NCBI RefSeq assembly: GCF_001485435.1
Contig: NZ_BCMS01000001.1
Span: 2,427,501-2,491,500, forward strand
Reading direction: 5' to 3'
Length of the DNA stretch: 64,000 bases
From: Deinococcus grandis
GTDB lineage: Bacteria; Deinococcota; Deinococci; Deinococcales; Deinococcaceae
The position numbers were made by a program, and so were the translations under genes. The notes beneath the pieces were generated by a model. That model was not told the DNA's origin and made no database searches. It worked only from the letters and a program-made list of their open reading frames with translations. Positions 56,207-64,000 of this stretch are shown here, in pieces (positions within the stretch are counted from its first letter, which is position 1; each line of letters starts with the position of its first letter).

Positions 56207-56956
56207 TCAGCAACCCGGCGGATTCCAGAACTCGCCGAGCAGGTGCGCCAGCCGTACAGGCTGCTGCTGTGGGAGCAGATGCCCCGCACCGGGAATCACG
56301 CGACCCTGTGCGCCGGGAATGGCGGCCTGGAGCTGCCGGGCGTGCGGCGCGGTCCGGGTGTTGCTGGCGCCCGTCACGATCAGCGTCGGTACGCTCACCC
56401 GGTGCAGATGTGACCACGCGTCGAACGCCGCCACGGCATTCCAGATCCCCAGCAGATCGGACCGCTGGGAACGGTAACGGAGCACCGACCGCCGCACCTC
56501 CTCCCGCAGTGCCGGGTCCGGCCCCGCCAGATCCGCCGCGAACAGCGACGCGAGTGCCGGGACCGGTACGGCCCGCATCAGCACGCTGCCCAGCCTGGTG
56601 CCGAGACGGTTCAGTGGCGTATCGTTCGTCCCGGCGCTCGACTCCACCATCGTCAGGGACGCCACGAGGTGCGGCGCACTCAGGGCAAGCTGGAGCGCCA
56701 CCATGCCGCCCAGCGAGTGACCGCACACATGCACGGGCCGCATGAGATCCCGGGCCACCACCTCGGCCATGGACGCGACCGTCCAGGCGGGTGGGACCGC
56801 CGTGCGCCCATGACCCGGCAGGTCGGGCGCGTGGACGTTCACCTGTGGCCCGAGCGCACCGACCACAGGTGACCAGCTCGCACCACTCAGGAATGCCCCG
56901 TGCAGCAGCAACACGTCCCGCGTGGACCGGTCTGGCAGACCAGGGCGCGTCATCAT
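56207..56956 (-). CDS. Alpha/beta hydrolase, bracketed by two MITEs
   Basis: The 249-aa protein has an alpha/beta-hydrolase fold with oxyanion-hole HGAF, nucleophile Ser81 in GHSLGGM, and His226 in GAGHLLP. The acid is probably the Asp in the strand before RVSVPTLIVTGAS. The substrate is unknown. The ATG-ATG start lies 7 bp from the end of A2, so the promoter probably lies inside the MITE (TGTCAA-18-TATCAG, weak). The stop lies about 33 bp from A1. Confidence 0.85.
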   Translation of the reverse strand: MMTRPGLPDRSTRDVLLLHGAFLSGASWSPVVGALGPQVNVHAPDLPGHGRTAVPPAWTVASMAEVVARDLMRPVHVCGHSLGGMVALQLALSAPHLVASLTMVESSAGTNDTPLNRLGTRLGSVLMRAVPVPALASLFAADLAGPDPALREEVRRSVLRYRSQRSDLLGIWNAVAAFDAWSHLHRVSVPTLIVTGASNTRTAPHARQLQAAIPGAQGRVIPGAGHLLPQQQPVRLAHLLGEFWNPPGC

Positions 56957-56963
56957 GGACTGA

Positions 56964-57096
56964 TACGGATTCCGTCTGTTTCGTTGACAGATCGGAACAC
57001 CACCGATCTGCAAACTCCACGTCCGGAACCCGTTCCGCTCCTGCTCGCATCCGCTCGGATTGAACGATTTTGCAAACCTTTCAACCGGAGTCCGTA
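56964..57096. mobile_element. MITE family A element A2 (133 bp, TGA duplication)
   Basis: The ends are TACGGATTCCG and CGGAGTCCGTA, flanked on both sides by TGA. It is about 85-90 percent identical by eye to A1 but in the opposite orientation. Confidence 0.85.
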
Positions 57097-57164
57097 TGAC
57101 CTCCGTGTCGACGGACGAATGCCGCGTGCATGACGGGCACGGTTCAGGGCAGGCGGCAAAGAAC

Positions 57165-57503
57165 TCACCTCAGCGCGAACTGCCCGAGGAACAGCACTCC
57201 GGCGCCGATCAGGGCGGTGAGGATCTGCGCCCAGGGCAGGCCGGGCGCGCGGTACCCTTCGCCCAGGCGGGCGCGCATGCCAGTCTCGATCTGACGCTGG
57301 CCGTTCTGCGAGTAGATGATTGCCCCGGCCAGGAACGTCAGGCCCAGGCCACCCCAGCCCAGCGCGGTCGCGGCGCCCGAGCGGGTCAGGCCGCCTGCCA
57401 GGACAGCGCCGATCAGGACGCTCAGCGCGCCCGTGCCCAGACCGGCGCCCAGGCCGAACAGGACAATCTGGCCGAGTCGGGCGGCGCGCGTCTGCGTGGT
57501 CAT
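57165..57503 (-). CDS. Small membrane protein
   Basis: I do not recognise this 112-aa protein. It has three hydrophobic helices (IVLFGLGAGLGTGALSVLIGAVLAGG, LGWGGLGLTFLAGAIIY, ILTALIGAGVLFLGQFAL) rich in Gly, with a charged loop between the second and third (QNGQRQIETGMRARLGEGYR). TAGAGT lies 6 nt before the ATG at 57503. Confidence 0.65.
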   Translation of the reverse strand: MTTQTRAARLGQIVLFGLGAGLGTGALSVLIGAVLAGGLTRSGAATALGWGGLGLTFLAGAIIYSQNGQRQIETGMRARLGEGYRAPGLPWAQILTALIGAGVLFLGQFALR

Positions 57504-57549
57504 GCCCTGACTCTAGGCCCGCAGGGGGCGCGACTCAAGCCGATGTGAC

Positions 57550-60500
57550 CTACCCAGCGCGGGCGTCGTCGTGCTGGCGGATGCTGAGGACGCGGCTGGC
57601 GCCGGTCTGGTCGGTGGTGACGCCCCACAGGGCGTGCGCGACTTCCATGGTGGCTTTCTGGTGCGTGACGAGCAGGAACTGCGCGCCGCGTTCGCTGAAG
57701 CGCTTCAGGAAGGCGGTGAAGCGGCGGATGTTCGCCTCGTCCAGCGGGGCGTCCACCTCGTCCAGGACGGCCAGGGGGAGGCCCCCGGCGCTGCCCTCAC
57801 CGCCTGCGTGGTTCAGGGCGAACAGGAAGCCCAGGCCGGCCATGGTGCGTTCCCCGGCGGAGAGCAGGGTCATGGAGCGGGTGCGTTTGCCGCGGGGTTG
57901 CACGGCGAGGCGCAGGCCGCGCAGGATGCCCTGTTCGTCGGTTTCGGGTTCCAGGTCGCCCTGCCCGCCGAGCAGTTCGGTGCTGTACTCGCGGAAGGCG
58001 GTGTTCACGCGGTCGAACGCAGCGCGGGTGGCGTGTTCCTCGGCGGTCTGGAGTTCCTGCAGGTGCGCGCGGAGTTCCTGCGCGGCGGCGTCCGCGTCGT
58101 GCAGTTCGGACCGCTGGGCGTCCAGCAGCGCGGTCTCGGCGGCGTGGTCGGCCTCGGCGCGGGCGTTGACGGGGCCCAGGGCGTCCAGGGCGGCGCGGGT
58201 GCGGGTCAGTTCGGCCGTCCACTCGCGGGGCGTGCCGGGCGGGAGGCAGCCGTCGGGGATGGGTTCGAGGCTGCCCTCGCGCCGGGCGATCAGGAGGCGC
58301 AGGTCGTCCAGGCGCGCTCGGGCCTTGTTCTGCGTGCCGATGAGGTTCGCGTAGTCCTGACTGGCCTTCTCGCGGGCGTATTCGGCGCGGGCGTACTCGT
58401 TCTCGTCGAGGGTGCCCAGCGCGGCCTCGCGGCGGGTCACCTCGGCGCGGGCGGCGTCCAGCGCGGCGTCCTGCGCGGTCAGCGAGGTGGCGTTCGTGTC
58501 CAGGCGGGTGCGGAGGTCCCCGGCGCGGGCGCGGCCGCTGCGGTAGGCGCGCCACGCGGCGTCCGCCTGCTGCGCCAGGGCGAGGGCCTCGGCGGCGTGG
58601 CGTTCCTGCGCGCGGTGCGTCTCGGCACTCTCCCGGGCGGTCTGGAGGCTGGCGGTCAGGGCGTCCACGTCCGGGAGGGTCTCGCCGGGTGCCAGAGGTT
58701 CGGGTTCCGCCTCGTCGGGTCCCAGGCGGGCGGCGAGGCGGTCGTGGTTCGCCTGGAGACTGCGGGTCTGCGCGCCCAGTTCGGTCACGCGGCGCTCGGC
58801 GCCCGCTTCCTCCTGCGCGGCGCGTTCGCGGGCGGCGAGCAGGGTGGCGTGCCGCTCGGTCCCCCCCGCCAGGATCGCCTCGACCTTCTTCAGTTCGGCG
58901 TTCAGGCGCGCGCTCTGACGGTCGGCGTCCTCGAGTTCCGCGTCGAGTTCCTGGAAGCGGCGCTGGTCGCCCAGGACGCCGCTGCCGGTGTCGCGGGCGC
59001 GGCCCCCGGTGATCGCGCCGCCGGGTTCCACAAGTTCGCCGTCCAGCGTGACGAGGCGGGGTCGGCTGGCGTGCGCGCGGGCGATGCGGTTCGCGGCGCG
59101 CAGGTCGCGGACGACCAGGTTGTCGGCCAGGATGCTCTCGGCGACGAGGGGCGGGTCGCTGGGGCACAGGTCGGCGAGGTTGCCGATCACGCCGTCCTCG
59201 CGCAGCAGCGCGCCGTCGCGGCGGGGCCGGGCGCGGATGAGGTCCAGCGGCAGGAACGTCGCGCGGCCGCCCACGCGCCTCAGTTCGTCGATAATCTCGC
59301 GGGCGTCGTCCGCGCGGTTCACGACGACCTGTTCCAGGCGGCGGCCCAGCGCGGCGCCCAGCGCGGTCTCGTACTCGGCGGGAACGGTCAGCAGGTCGGC
59401 GACCGAGCCGACGATGCCCGGGTGGTCGAGGCGCAGGGCGTTGCGGGCGCCCTCGCCGTAGCGGGCGTAGGAGTTCAGGGTCTGTTCCAGCCGGTCGCGT
59501 TCGCGCCGCAGCGGGGCGACGCTGGCGTTCACGCGGGCCAGTTCGCCGCGCAGGTGCCGTTCGTGCTGCGTGGCGGCCTCGCGCTCGTCGCGGACGCCCA
59601 GGTAGGCGCGCTCGGCGGCTTCACGCGCGGCGCGGGCGTGCGTCAGGCGCTCCTGCGCGGCGTCCAGCGCTTCGCGGGCCTGGGTCAGGTTGCCCTGGGC
59701 GCGCTCGAACTCGGCGCGGATGGTCTCGCGGCTGGCGTCGTGGCGGGCGGCGGCCTCGGCGGCGCGGGCGGCCAGGGCGCGGGCGCGGGTCAGATCGGCG
59801 TCCAGGCTGCGGGCGCGGCGTTCGGCGGCGTCCGCCTGCGCGCGGGCCTGGGTCAGCGCGGCGTCCAGCGCGGTCAGGTCCGGGGCGGGCTGTTCCGGGG
59901 GCGTGCGCGGCAGCGCGTCCAGTTCGGCGGTCAGGGTCTGCCGTTCGGCGTCCAGATGGGCGCGGTAGCGCTGCGCCTGCGCGGCGGCGTCGCGGGCGGC
60001 GCGCAGGGTGTCGAGCGCTCCGGCGTACGCGTCGCGGCGGGCGCGGGCTTCCTGCGCGGCGTCACGGGCGGCGTCCACGGCGGTCGCGGCGGCCTGCACC
60101 TCGGCGGCCAGGGCGGCGCTGCGGGCCTCCAGTTCGCTCGCCTCGCTGCGGGCGGCGAAGACCTCGCGGGCCAGGGTCAGCTGCCGGTCACGGCGCAGGG
60201 CGTCCTCCAGGGTCAGCACCCGCCCGCTCAGGTCGCGGTGGGTGCGGGCGTCCTGCGCGGCGCGCGCCAGCCGTTCCAGCGCGGCCTCGCGTTCGTTCAG
60301 CACCAGCCGCAGCGAGTCCAGGTGCGTGTCCGCCTCGCGCAGGCGCGCCTCGGTCTCCTGGCGGGCGGTCACGGCGCGGGACAGCCCGGCGGCCTCCTGC
60401 ACGTACCCCAGCAGGGTCTTCCCCTCGGCCTGAACGACGCCGCTGACCTCGCCCTGCCCGATCACGGCCAGCCCGCCCGGGCCCAGGCCGGTGCCGCGTA

Positions 60501-60861
60501 GCGCGCCCTGCACGTCCCGCACGCGCACGCCGCGTCCGTTCAGGTCCTGCTCGCCGGTCCCGTCGCGGTACACGCGCCGCGCGAGGTTCACGCGCTCCCC
60601 GGCGGGCGTCACGAGTTCCAGCTGCACCTCCGCGAGGCCCAGCGGGGCCTTGCCGCCGCTGCCGTGGAAGATCAGTTCGGTGCCGCGCCCGGCGCGCAGG
60701 TCCCGCGCGCGGGCCTGGTGGGTGGCCCAGCGGATGGCCTCGACGACGTTGCTCTTGCCGCTGCCGTTCGGGCCGATGACGGCGCTGACGCCGGGCCCGA
60801 ACTCCAGACGGGTGCGGTCGGCGAAACTCTTGAAGCCCTGCAGGGTGACGCTCTGAAGCAT
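57550..60861 (-). CDS. smc: Chromosome segregation protein SMC
   Basis: The 1103-aa condensin subunit has Walker A GPNGSGKS at residues 30-37. Long Ala/Arg/Glu-rich coiled coils lie on both sides of a hinge (about 480-620; GIVGSVADLLTVPAEYETALGAALG). The C-terminal ABC signature (LLSAGERTMAGLGFLFAL) and Walker B (LAVLDEVDAPLDEANI) complete the head. Its ATG is 9 bp after the GerMN gene. It is the last gene of the smpB-amidase-GerMN-smc group. Confidence 0.95.
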   Translation of the reverse strand: MLQSVTLQGFKSFADRTRLEFGPGVSAVIGPNGSGKSNVVEAIRWATHQARARDLRAGRGTELIFHGSGGKAPLGLAEVQLELVTPAGERVNLARRVYRDGTGEQDLNGRGVRVRDVQGALRGTGLGPGGLAVIGQGEVSGVVQAEGKTLLGYVQEAAGLSRAVTARQETEARLREADTHLDSLRLVLNEREAALERLARAAQDARTHRDLSGRVLTLEDALRRDRQLTLAREVFAARSEASELEARSAALAAEVQAAATAVDAARDAAQEARARRDAYAGALDTLRAARDAAAQAQRYRAHLDAERQTLTAELDALPRTPPEQPAPDLTALDAALTQARAQADAAERRARSLDADLTRARALAARAAEAAARHDASRETIRAEFERAQGNLTQAREALDAAQERLTHARAAREAAERAYLGVRDEREAATQHERHLRGELARVNASVAPLRRERDRLEQTLNSYARYGEGARNALRLDHPGIVGSVADLLTVPAEYETALGAALGRRLEQVVVNRADDAREIIDELRRVGGRATFLPLDLIRARPRRDGALLREDGVIGNLADLCPSDPPLVAESILADNLVVRDLRAANRIARAHASRPRLVTLDGELVEPGGAITGGRARDTGSGVLGDQRRFQELDAELEDADRQSARLNAELKKVEAILAGGTERHATLLAARERAAQEEAGAERRVTELGAQTRSLQANHDRLAARLGPDEAEPEPLAPGETLPDVDALTASLQTARESAETHRAQERHAAEALALAQQADAAWRAYRSGRARAGDLRTRLDTNATSLTAQDAALDAARAEVTRREAALGTLDENEYARAEYAREKASQDYANLIGTQNKARARLDDLRLLIARREGSLEPIPDGCLPPGTPREWTAELTRTRAALDALGPVNARAEADHAAETALLDAQRSELHDADAAAQELRAHLQELQTAEEHATRAAFDRVNTAFREYSTELLGGQGDLEPETDEQGILRGLRLAVQPRGKRTRSMTLLSAGERTMAGLGFLFALNHAGGEGSAGGLPLAVLDEVDAPLDEANIRRFTAFLKRFSERGAQFLLVTHQKATMEVAHALWGVTTDQTGASRVLSIRQHDDARAG

Positions 60862-60870
60862 AGGGGGGCC

Positions 60871-61422
60871 TTACTGGTCGGCGCAGTCCCCGGCCGCGAA
60901 CGGCTGCGTGAGGTCAATGCGGCCCAGCGCCTCGACGTTCTGCCCGCTGACCAGGAACGTCACGTCCTGCCCCTTCTGTTCCAGCAGGGTGCGGGTCAGG
61001 GTGCACAGCAGCATGCGTTCGCCGCTGGCACCGTAGCGCAGCTTGGTGTACGCCTCGGGCAGGTCCACGTAGTAGTGCTGCCCGCGCAGGTACACCTTCG
61101 GGGCGGGCGTCCCGGCGGGCACGACCCCCAGGAAGCTCTTGTCGAAGGGGCCGCGCGCCCAGACGTCCACGGCGGCCTGCGCGACCGAGCGGGTGTTCGT
61201 GCGGCTCACCTGCACGGTGCGGGTCTCGGGTTTCAGGGCCTGCACCTGCGGGTCGGTGAAGTACACCTTGACCTTCAGGGTCTGCCGTTCGGTCAGGTCC
61301 AGTTTGGGCGGCTCGGGCGTGGGCGGCGTGCGCTGCACGGCCTGCAGGGCCAGGACGGACACGGCGAGCAGCGCGGCCGAGACCACGTTGAACGGCGAGA
61401 ACAGCTTGCGCGGCACGCTCAC
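60871..61422 (-). CDS. GerMN-domain membrane-anchored protein
   Basis: The 183-aa protein has a membrane anchor (FNVVSAALLAVSVLALQAV) and a GerMN domain (LKVKVYFTDPQVQALKPETRTV, QAAVDVWARGPFDKSFLGVVPAGT, VDLPEAYTKLRYGASGERMLLCTLTRTLL). GerMN domains occur in sporulation proteins and in LpqB; here the cell-envelope side is likely. The GTG at 61422 overlaps the amidase stop by 4 nt. Confidence 0.85.
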   Translation of the reverse strand: MSVPRKLFSPFNVVSAALLAVSVLALQAVQRTPPTPEPPKLDLTERQTLKVKVYFTDPQVQALKPETRTVQVSRTNTRSVAQAAVDVWARGPFDKSFLGVVPAGTPAPKVYLRGQHYYVDLPEAYTKLRYGASGERMLLCTLTRTLLEQKGQDVTFLVSGQNVEALGRIDLTQPFAAGDCADQ

Positions 61423-62798
61423 TGGGTGCCTCCGGGCGCGCTGAGGTTCGCGTTGTTGTTCGCGCGGGCCGTCAGGTACGTGGCGACCGAGCGGGCCACC
61501 GCGACCGACAGGATCTTCTGCCGGGCGGCGCTGCCCAGCGTGGCGAGGTCCTGCGCGTTGTTCGCCCAGCCGAGTTCCAGCAGCAGCGCCGCCTGCGGGG
61601 CCTCGCCGAGGCTCTGCACGCGGCTGATGGTCTGCTGCCCGGCGGTGACGCCGCCGCCCTTGAGTTCCCCGCGCAGCAGTTCACCCAGGCGGCGGGTGCT
61701 GCCCGCCCCGGCCACGACCAGCGTGCTGTAGGGGGCGCTGCTGCCGCCCCGCAGGGCGTTGATGAGCTGGCTGCCCGCGCGGCCCGTCTGCTCGTACACG
61801 GTCACGCCGCTGCGGCGCGCGCCGGGCAGGCGCCCCAGGTCCAGCGCGAGGTACACGTCGCTCTGGCGGGCCAGGGTCAGGAGTTCCTCGCGGTTCAGTC
61901 CGGCGCCGCCGTCACGCGTGACGCGCACCCGCCAGCCCTTCTCGGTCAGGAGCTGCGCGGCCTGCCGGGCGACTTCCAGCGTGACGTCGCTGCTCACGCC
62001 GGGCACCACGGCGGGGTCCAGGACGATCAGTGGCGAGTTGATGCGCGACAGGACCGCCGGGGCGCTGCTGGCCACGCCGGGTCCGGCGTCCACGACGACG
62101 CGCACGCCGCTGCCCCGCACGACCTTGAACACCCGGTAGCCGCTGCTGGCGGGCAGGGGCAGCGTGACGGTCAGGTCGCTGCCGCTGCGCGCGACCTCGG
62201 CGCTGGGCACGAACGCCCCGCGGGTGGTGTAGCGGCGCGCGTCGCCCTGGATGCCTTTCAGGGTCAGGACGACGCGGTCGCTGCGCTGCTCGTCCTGGAC
62301 CGGCACGTCGCGGCTGAGGTCCAGCACGACGCGGTCCGTGTCGCGCCCGGCGCGGCTGCTGACGCTGACCAGTTTCGGCGCGGTCAGCGTGAACTTCCCC
62401 TGCTCGTACTGGGCGCCCAGGCCGCTGGCCAGCGTGTCCAGCGGGAGGTACAGGTTGCCGTTCACGATGGTCGCGGTGCGCCCCTGCACGCGCCGCGTGT
62501 CGAGCTGCACGGTGTTGAACGACGTGGTGGCCCGCTGCTGGTCCTCGTCCAGCGGGAGCAGCAGGGTGTGGCCCAGGCCGGTCACGCGGACCACGCCGCT
62601 GTCCTGCGTGATGCTCAGCAGGCCGCTGAGGTTGCTCTGGCTGGCGTACTCGGCGCCGTACAGCTGGATGCTCTGCACGTCCCGCCCGGCCAGATTCAGG
62701 CGGGAGAAGGCGATCTGCGCGCCGGCCAGGCCGATCAGCAGCAGGCTGGCGGCGGCGGCGCTCAGGGCGGTGCGGCGGCCCGGTACGCGCAGCTTCAC
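61419..62798 (-). CDS. N-acetylmuramoyl-L-alanine amidase homologue lacking zinc ligands
   Basis: The 459-aa protein has a signal peptide/anchor and a copper-amine-oxidase-N-like stalk (IVNGNLYLPLDTLASGLGA). AMIN-like strands follow (DRVVLDLSRDVPV, SGYRVFKVVRGSGVRVVVDAGPG), then an Amidase_3 fold (about 265-445). In the fold, IVLDPGHGG is replaced by IVLDPAVVPG, the E of the second ligand by Ser, and the SxHxN by LALDLG, so all three zinc ligands appear lost. The catalytic-Glu strand LLLELGWANN remains. It probably binds peptidoglycan without cutting it. The GTG at 62798 overlaps the smpB stop. Confidence 0.85.
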   Translation of the reverse strand: MKLRVPGRRTALSAAAASLLLIGLAGAQIAFSRLNLAGRDVQSIQLYGAEYASQSNLSGLLSITQDSGVVRVTGLGHTLLLPLDEDQQRATTSFNTVQLDTRRVQGRTATIVNGNLYLPLDTLASGLGAQYEQGKFTLTAPKLVSVSSRAGRDTDRVVLDLSRDVPVQDEQRSDRVVLTLKGIQGDARRYTTRGAFVPSAEVARSGSDLTVTLPLPASSGYRVFKVVRGSGVRVVVDAGPGVASSAPAVLSRINSPLIVLDPAVVPGVSSDVTLEVARQAAQLLTEKGWRVRVTRDGGAGLNREELLTLARQSDVYLALDLGRLPGARRSGVTVYEQTGRAGSQLINALRGGSSAPYSTLVVAGAGSTRRLGELLRGELKGGGVTAGQQTISRVQSLGEAPQAALLLELGWANNAQDLATLGSAARQKILSVAVARSVATYLTARANNNANLSAPGGTQ

Positions 62799-63217
62799 AG
62801 TTCGCGCAGCTCCCGGCGCACGGTCTTCTCGGCCTCGGCGCGGCGCTTGTCGTGCAGTTTCTTGCCGCGCGCCAGCGCGATTTCCACCTTGAAGAACTTG
62901 CCCTTCTGGTACAGGCGGGTGGGGACCAGCGTCAGCCCTTTCTGTTCCAGGCCGCGCCTCACCTTGCCGATCTCCTCGCGGTGCAGCAGCAGGCGGCGGG
63001 TGCGGCGGGGCTCGTGGTTGTTGTACGTCGCTTCCTTGTAGGTCGGGATGTACAGGCCTTCCAGGTCGATGTTGCCGCCGTTCAGGCGGGCGAAGGCGTC
63101 GCGGAAGTCCACGCCGCCCGCGCGGATGCTCTTGACTTCACTGCCCGTCAGGCTGATCCCCGCCTCGAAGCGCTCCAGCAGTTCGTACTCGTAATGAGCG
63201 CGGCGGTTCGTGTACAC
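62795..63217 (-). CDS. smpB: SsrA-binding protein SmpB
   Basis: Binds tmRNA in trans-translation, rescuing stalled ribosomes. The 140-aa protein has the SmpB core: HYEYELLERFEAGISLTGSEVKSIRAG, LYIPTYKEATYNNHEPRRTRRLLLHREEI and a basic C-terminal tail (ALARGKKLHDKRRAEAEKTVRREL). tmRNA is not seen nearby. The GTG at 63217 follows TAGAAT by 6 nt, so the mRNA is probably leaderless. Confidence 0.96.
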   Translation of the reverse strand: MYTNRRAHYEYELLERFEAGISLTGSEVKSIRAGGVDFRDAFARLNGGNIDLEGLYIPTYKEATYNNHEPRRTRRLLLHREEIGKVRRGLEQKGLTLVPTRLYQKGKFFKVEIALARGKKLHDKRRAEAEKTVRRELREL

Positions 63218-63248
63218 CCGGGCATTCTAGCAGCACGGGGAAAACGCG

Positions 63249-63319
63249 TTGATGGTCAACAGGTGATGGGTGATGGACGGGACGCTGCCCCCCTCCATCA
63301 CCCATCGACCATCACCCGT
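63249..63319. repeat. Heptad-repeat palindrome H6 after the SDR gene
   Basis: Left arm units ATGGTCA/ACAGGTG/ATGGGTG (63249-63278) face the inverse right arm (63293-63319; CCATCAC, CCATCGA, CCATCAC). It uses a GTGATGG-type unit rather than GTGGGNN, but keeps the 7-nt period and the position next to a stop codon. Confidence 0.65.
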
Positions 63320-64000
63320 TTACTTCTTCGGGGGGCGGCTGGGGCGGACTTCCACGCGGCTGGGCAGGGTGCGCTCGGGCATGTGCAGGAGGTCCACGGT
63401 GAGCTGCGCGAGGTCCTCGGGCTGGATCTTCCAGGCGTCCTTGTCCTGATCGGGCGTGTGGCCGTTGAAATGCGTGGCGACGCTGCCGGGCATGATCTGC
63501 GTGACCTTGATGCCCCGGTCGCGCAGGTCGAGGTTCAGGACCTCGCTGAGGCCGTTCAGGCCGAACTTGCTGGCGTTGTACGCGCCGCCGCCCGGCAGGG
63601 GGTTCTTCCCGGCGAGGCTGGACAGCGTGAAGATGTACCCGCCGCGTTCAGTCAGGGCGGGAATGGCGGCCTTGACGGTGTAGAACGCGCCGCTGAGGTT
63701 CGTGTCGATCACGTCCTGCCACTGCTCGATGCTCAGGTCCGCGACGTTCCCGAAGTGCCCCACGCCCGCGTTCACGAACAGCACGTCCAGCCCGCCGAAG
63801 GCCGCCACGTGCGCGTCCACGGCGGCCTGCACGGCGCGGGGGTCCTTCACGTCGCAGGCGACGCCGCGCGCGCCCGCGCCCAGCCCGGCGGCGACCTGCG
63901 CGATCTCGTCGGCGTTGCGGCTGGTGATGGTCACGGCGTACCCGTCGGCGATCAGGGCCTGCGCGACGGCGTGCCCGATGCCCTTGCTGGCTCCGGTGAT
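63320..64000 (-). CDS. Short-chain dehydrogenase/reductase (N-terminus beyond window)
   Basis: The 226 visible codons are an SDR. They start within the cofactor loop ITGASKGIGHAVAQAL and include the NAG-type strand VLFVNAGVGHFG and the catalytic Ser (SSLAGKNPLPG) with YNASKFG (Tyr-x3-Lys). The C-terminus is complete. The substrate is unknown. The gene continues past the right edge. Confidence 0.92.
   Translation of the reverse strand: MTGASKGIGHAVAQALIADGYAVTITSRNADEIAQVAAGLGAGARGVACDVKDPRAVQAAVDAHVAAFGGLDVLFVNAGVGHFGNVADLSIEQWQDVIDTNLSGAFYTVKAAIPALTERGGYIFTLSSLAGKNPLPGGGAYNASKFGLNGLSEVLNLDLRDRGIKVTQIMPGSVATHFNGHTPDQDKDAWKIQPEDLAQLTVDLLHMPERTLPSRVEVRPSRPPKK

Noticed and set aside
57550..60861. 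Long plus-strand ORFs opposite smc and opposite several other GC-rich genes
   Set aside because: They are shadows of the coding strand with Gly/Ala/Arg-rich composition and no motif or promoter.

Overview
The window is GC-rich and bacterial, and its gene content points to the genus Deinococcus. It has relatives of characterised Deinococcus proteins (a DR1281/YmdB-type phosphoesterase, an RlhA-type 23S rRNA hydroxylation protein) and a topoisomerase I with a Lys/Ala-rich tail. The promoters also fit: about half of the genes carry a TANNNT box ending only 5-9 nt before the start codon, the arrangement described for leaderless Deinococcus mRNAs. Coding density is high. I see no complete insertion sequence, prophage, rRNA operon or CRISPR array.

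Layout. 1-10 kb: prfA (cut by the window edge), hom, an SIS/PGI-like protein, tRNA-Arg(CCG), a SurA/PpiC-type foldase, an ECF sigma factor, a thiolase, a serine hydrolase and an ankyrin protein. 10-24 kb: stress and redox genes (Rieske, VOC, fructosamine kinase-like), prs, a phytoene desaturase-like oxidoreductase, dnaJ with a lipoprotein, trpS and tdh. 24-34 kb: murJ, a YdcF protein, topA, an atypical kinase, a PIG-L deacetylase and rnhA. 34-38.4 kb: a complete PQQ operon, pqqABCDE, followed by a translationally coupled M19 dipeptidase. 38-46 kb: an MFS pump, glgC, rlhA and a universal stress protein. 46-50 kb: an accessory island with a 1104-aa DUF4157 (eCIS core domain) protein ending in a deaminase-like toxin domain, then a small likely immunity gene. 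50-57.5 kb: ymdB, ppc, a secreted alpha-amylase and an alpha/beta hydrolase bracketed by two inverted MITE copies. 57.5-64 kb: a coupled smpB / degenerate amidase / GerMN / smc group and a partial SDR gene.

Between the genes there are two kinds of dispersed repeat. The first is a set of MITE-like elements of 132-147 bp with TACGG termini and 3-bp TNA target duplications. There are three full copies, and several decayed copies of the same sequence lie at gene ends. The second is a set of palindromes built from 7-nt G/T-rich units, found directly after stop codons.

The most interesting items are the orphan eCIS-core deaminase toxin and its immunity gene, the MITE-bracketed hydrolase cassette, the PQQ operon with its dipeptidase and leader hairpins, the amidase that has lost its zinc ligands, and a leaderless upstream ORF coupled to prfA.
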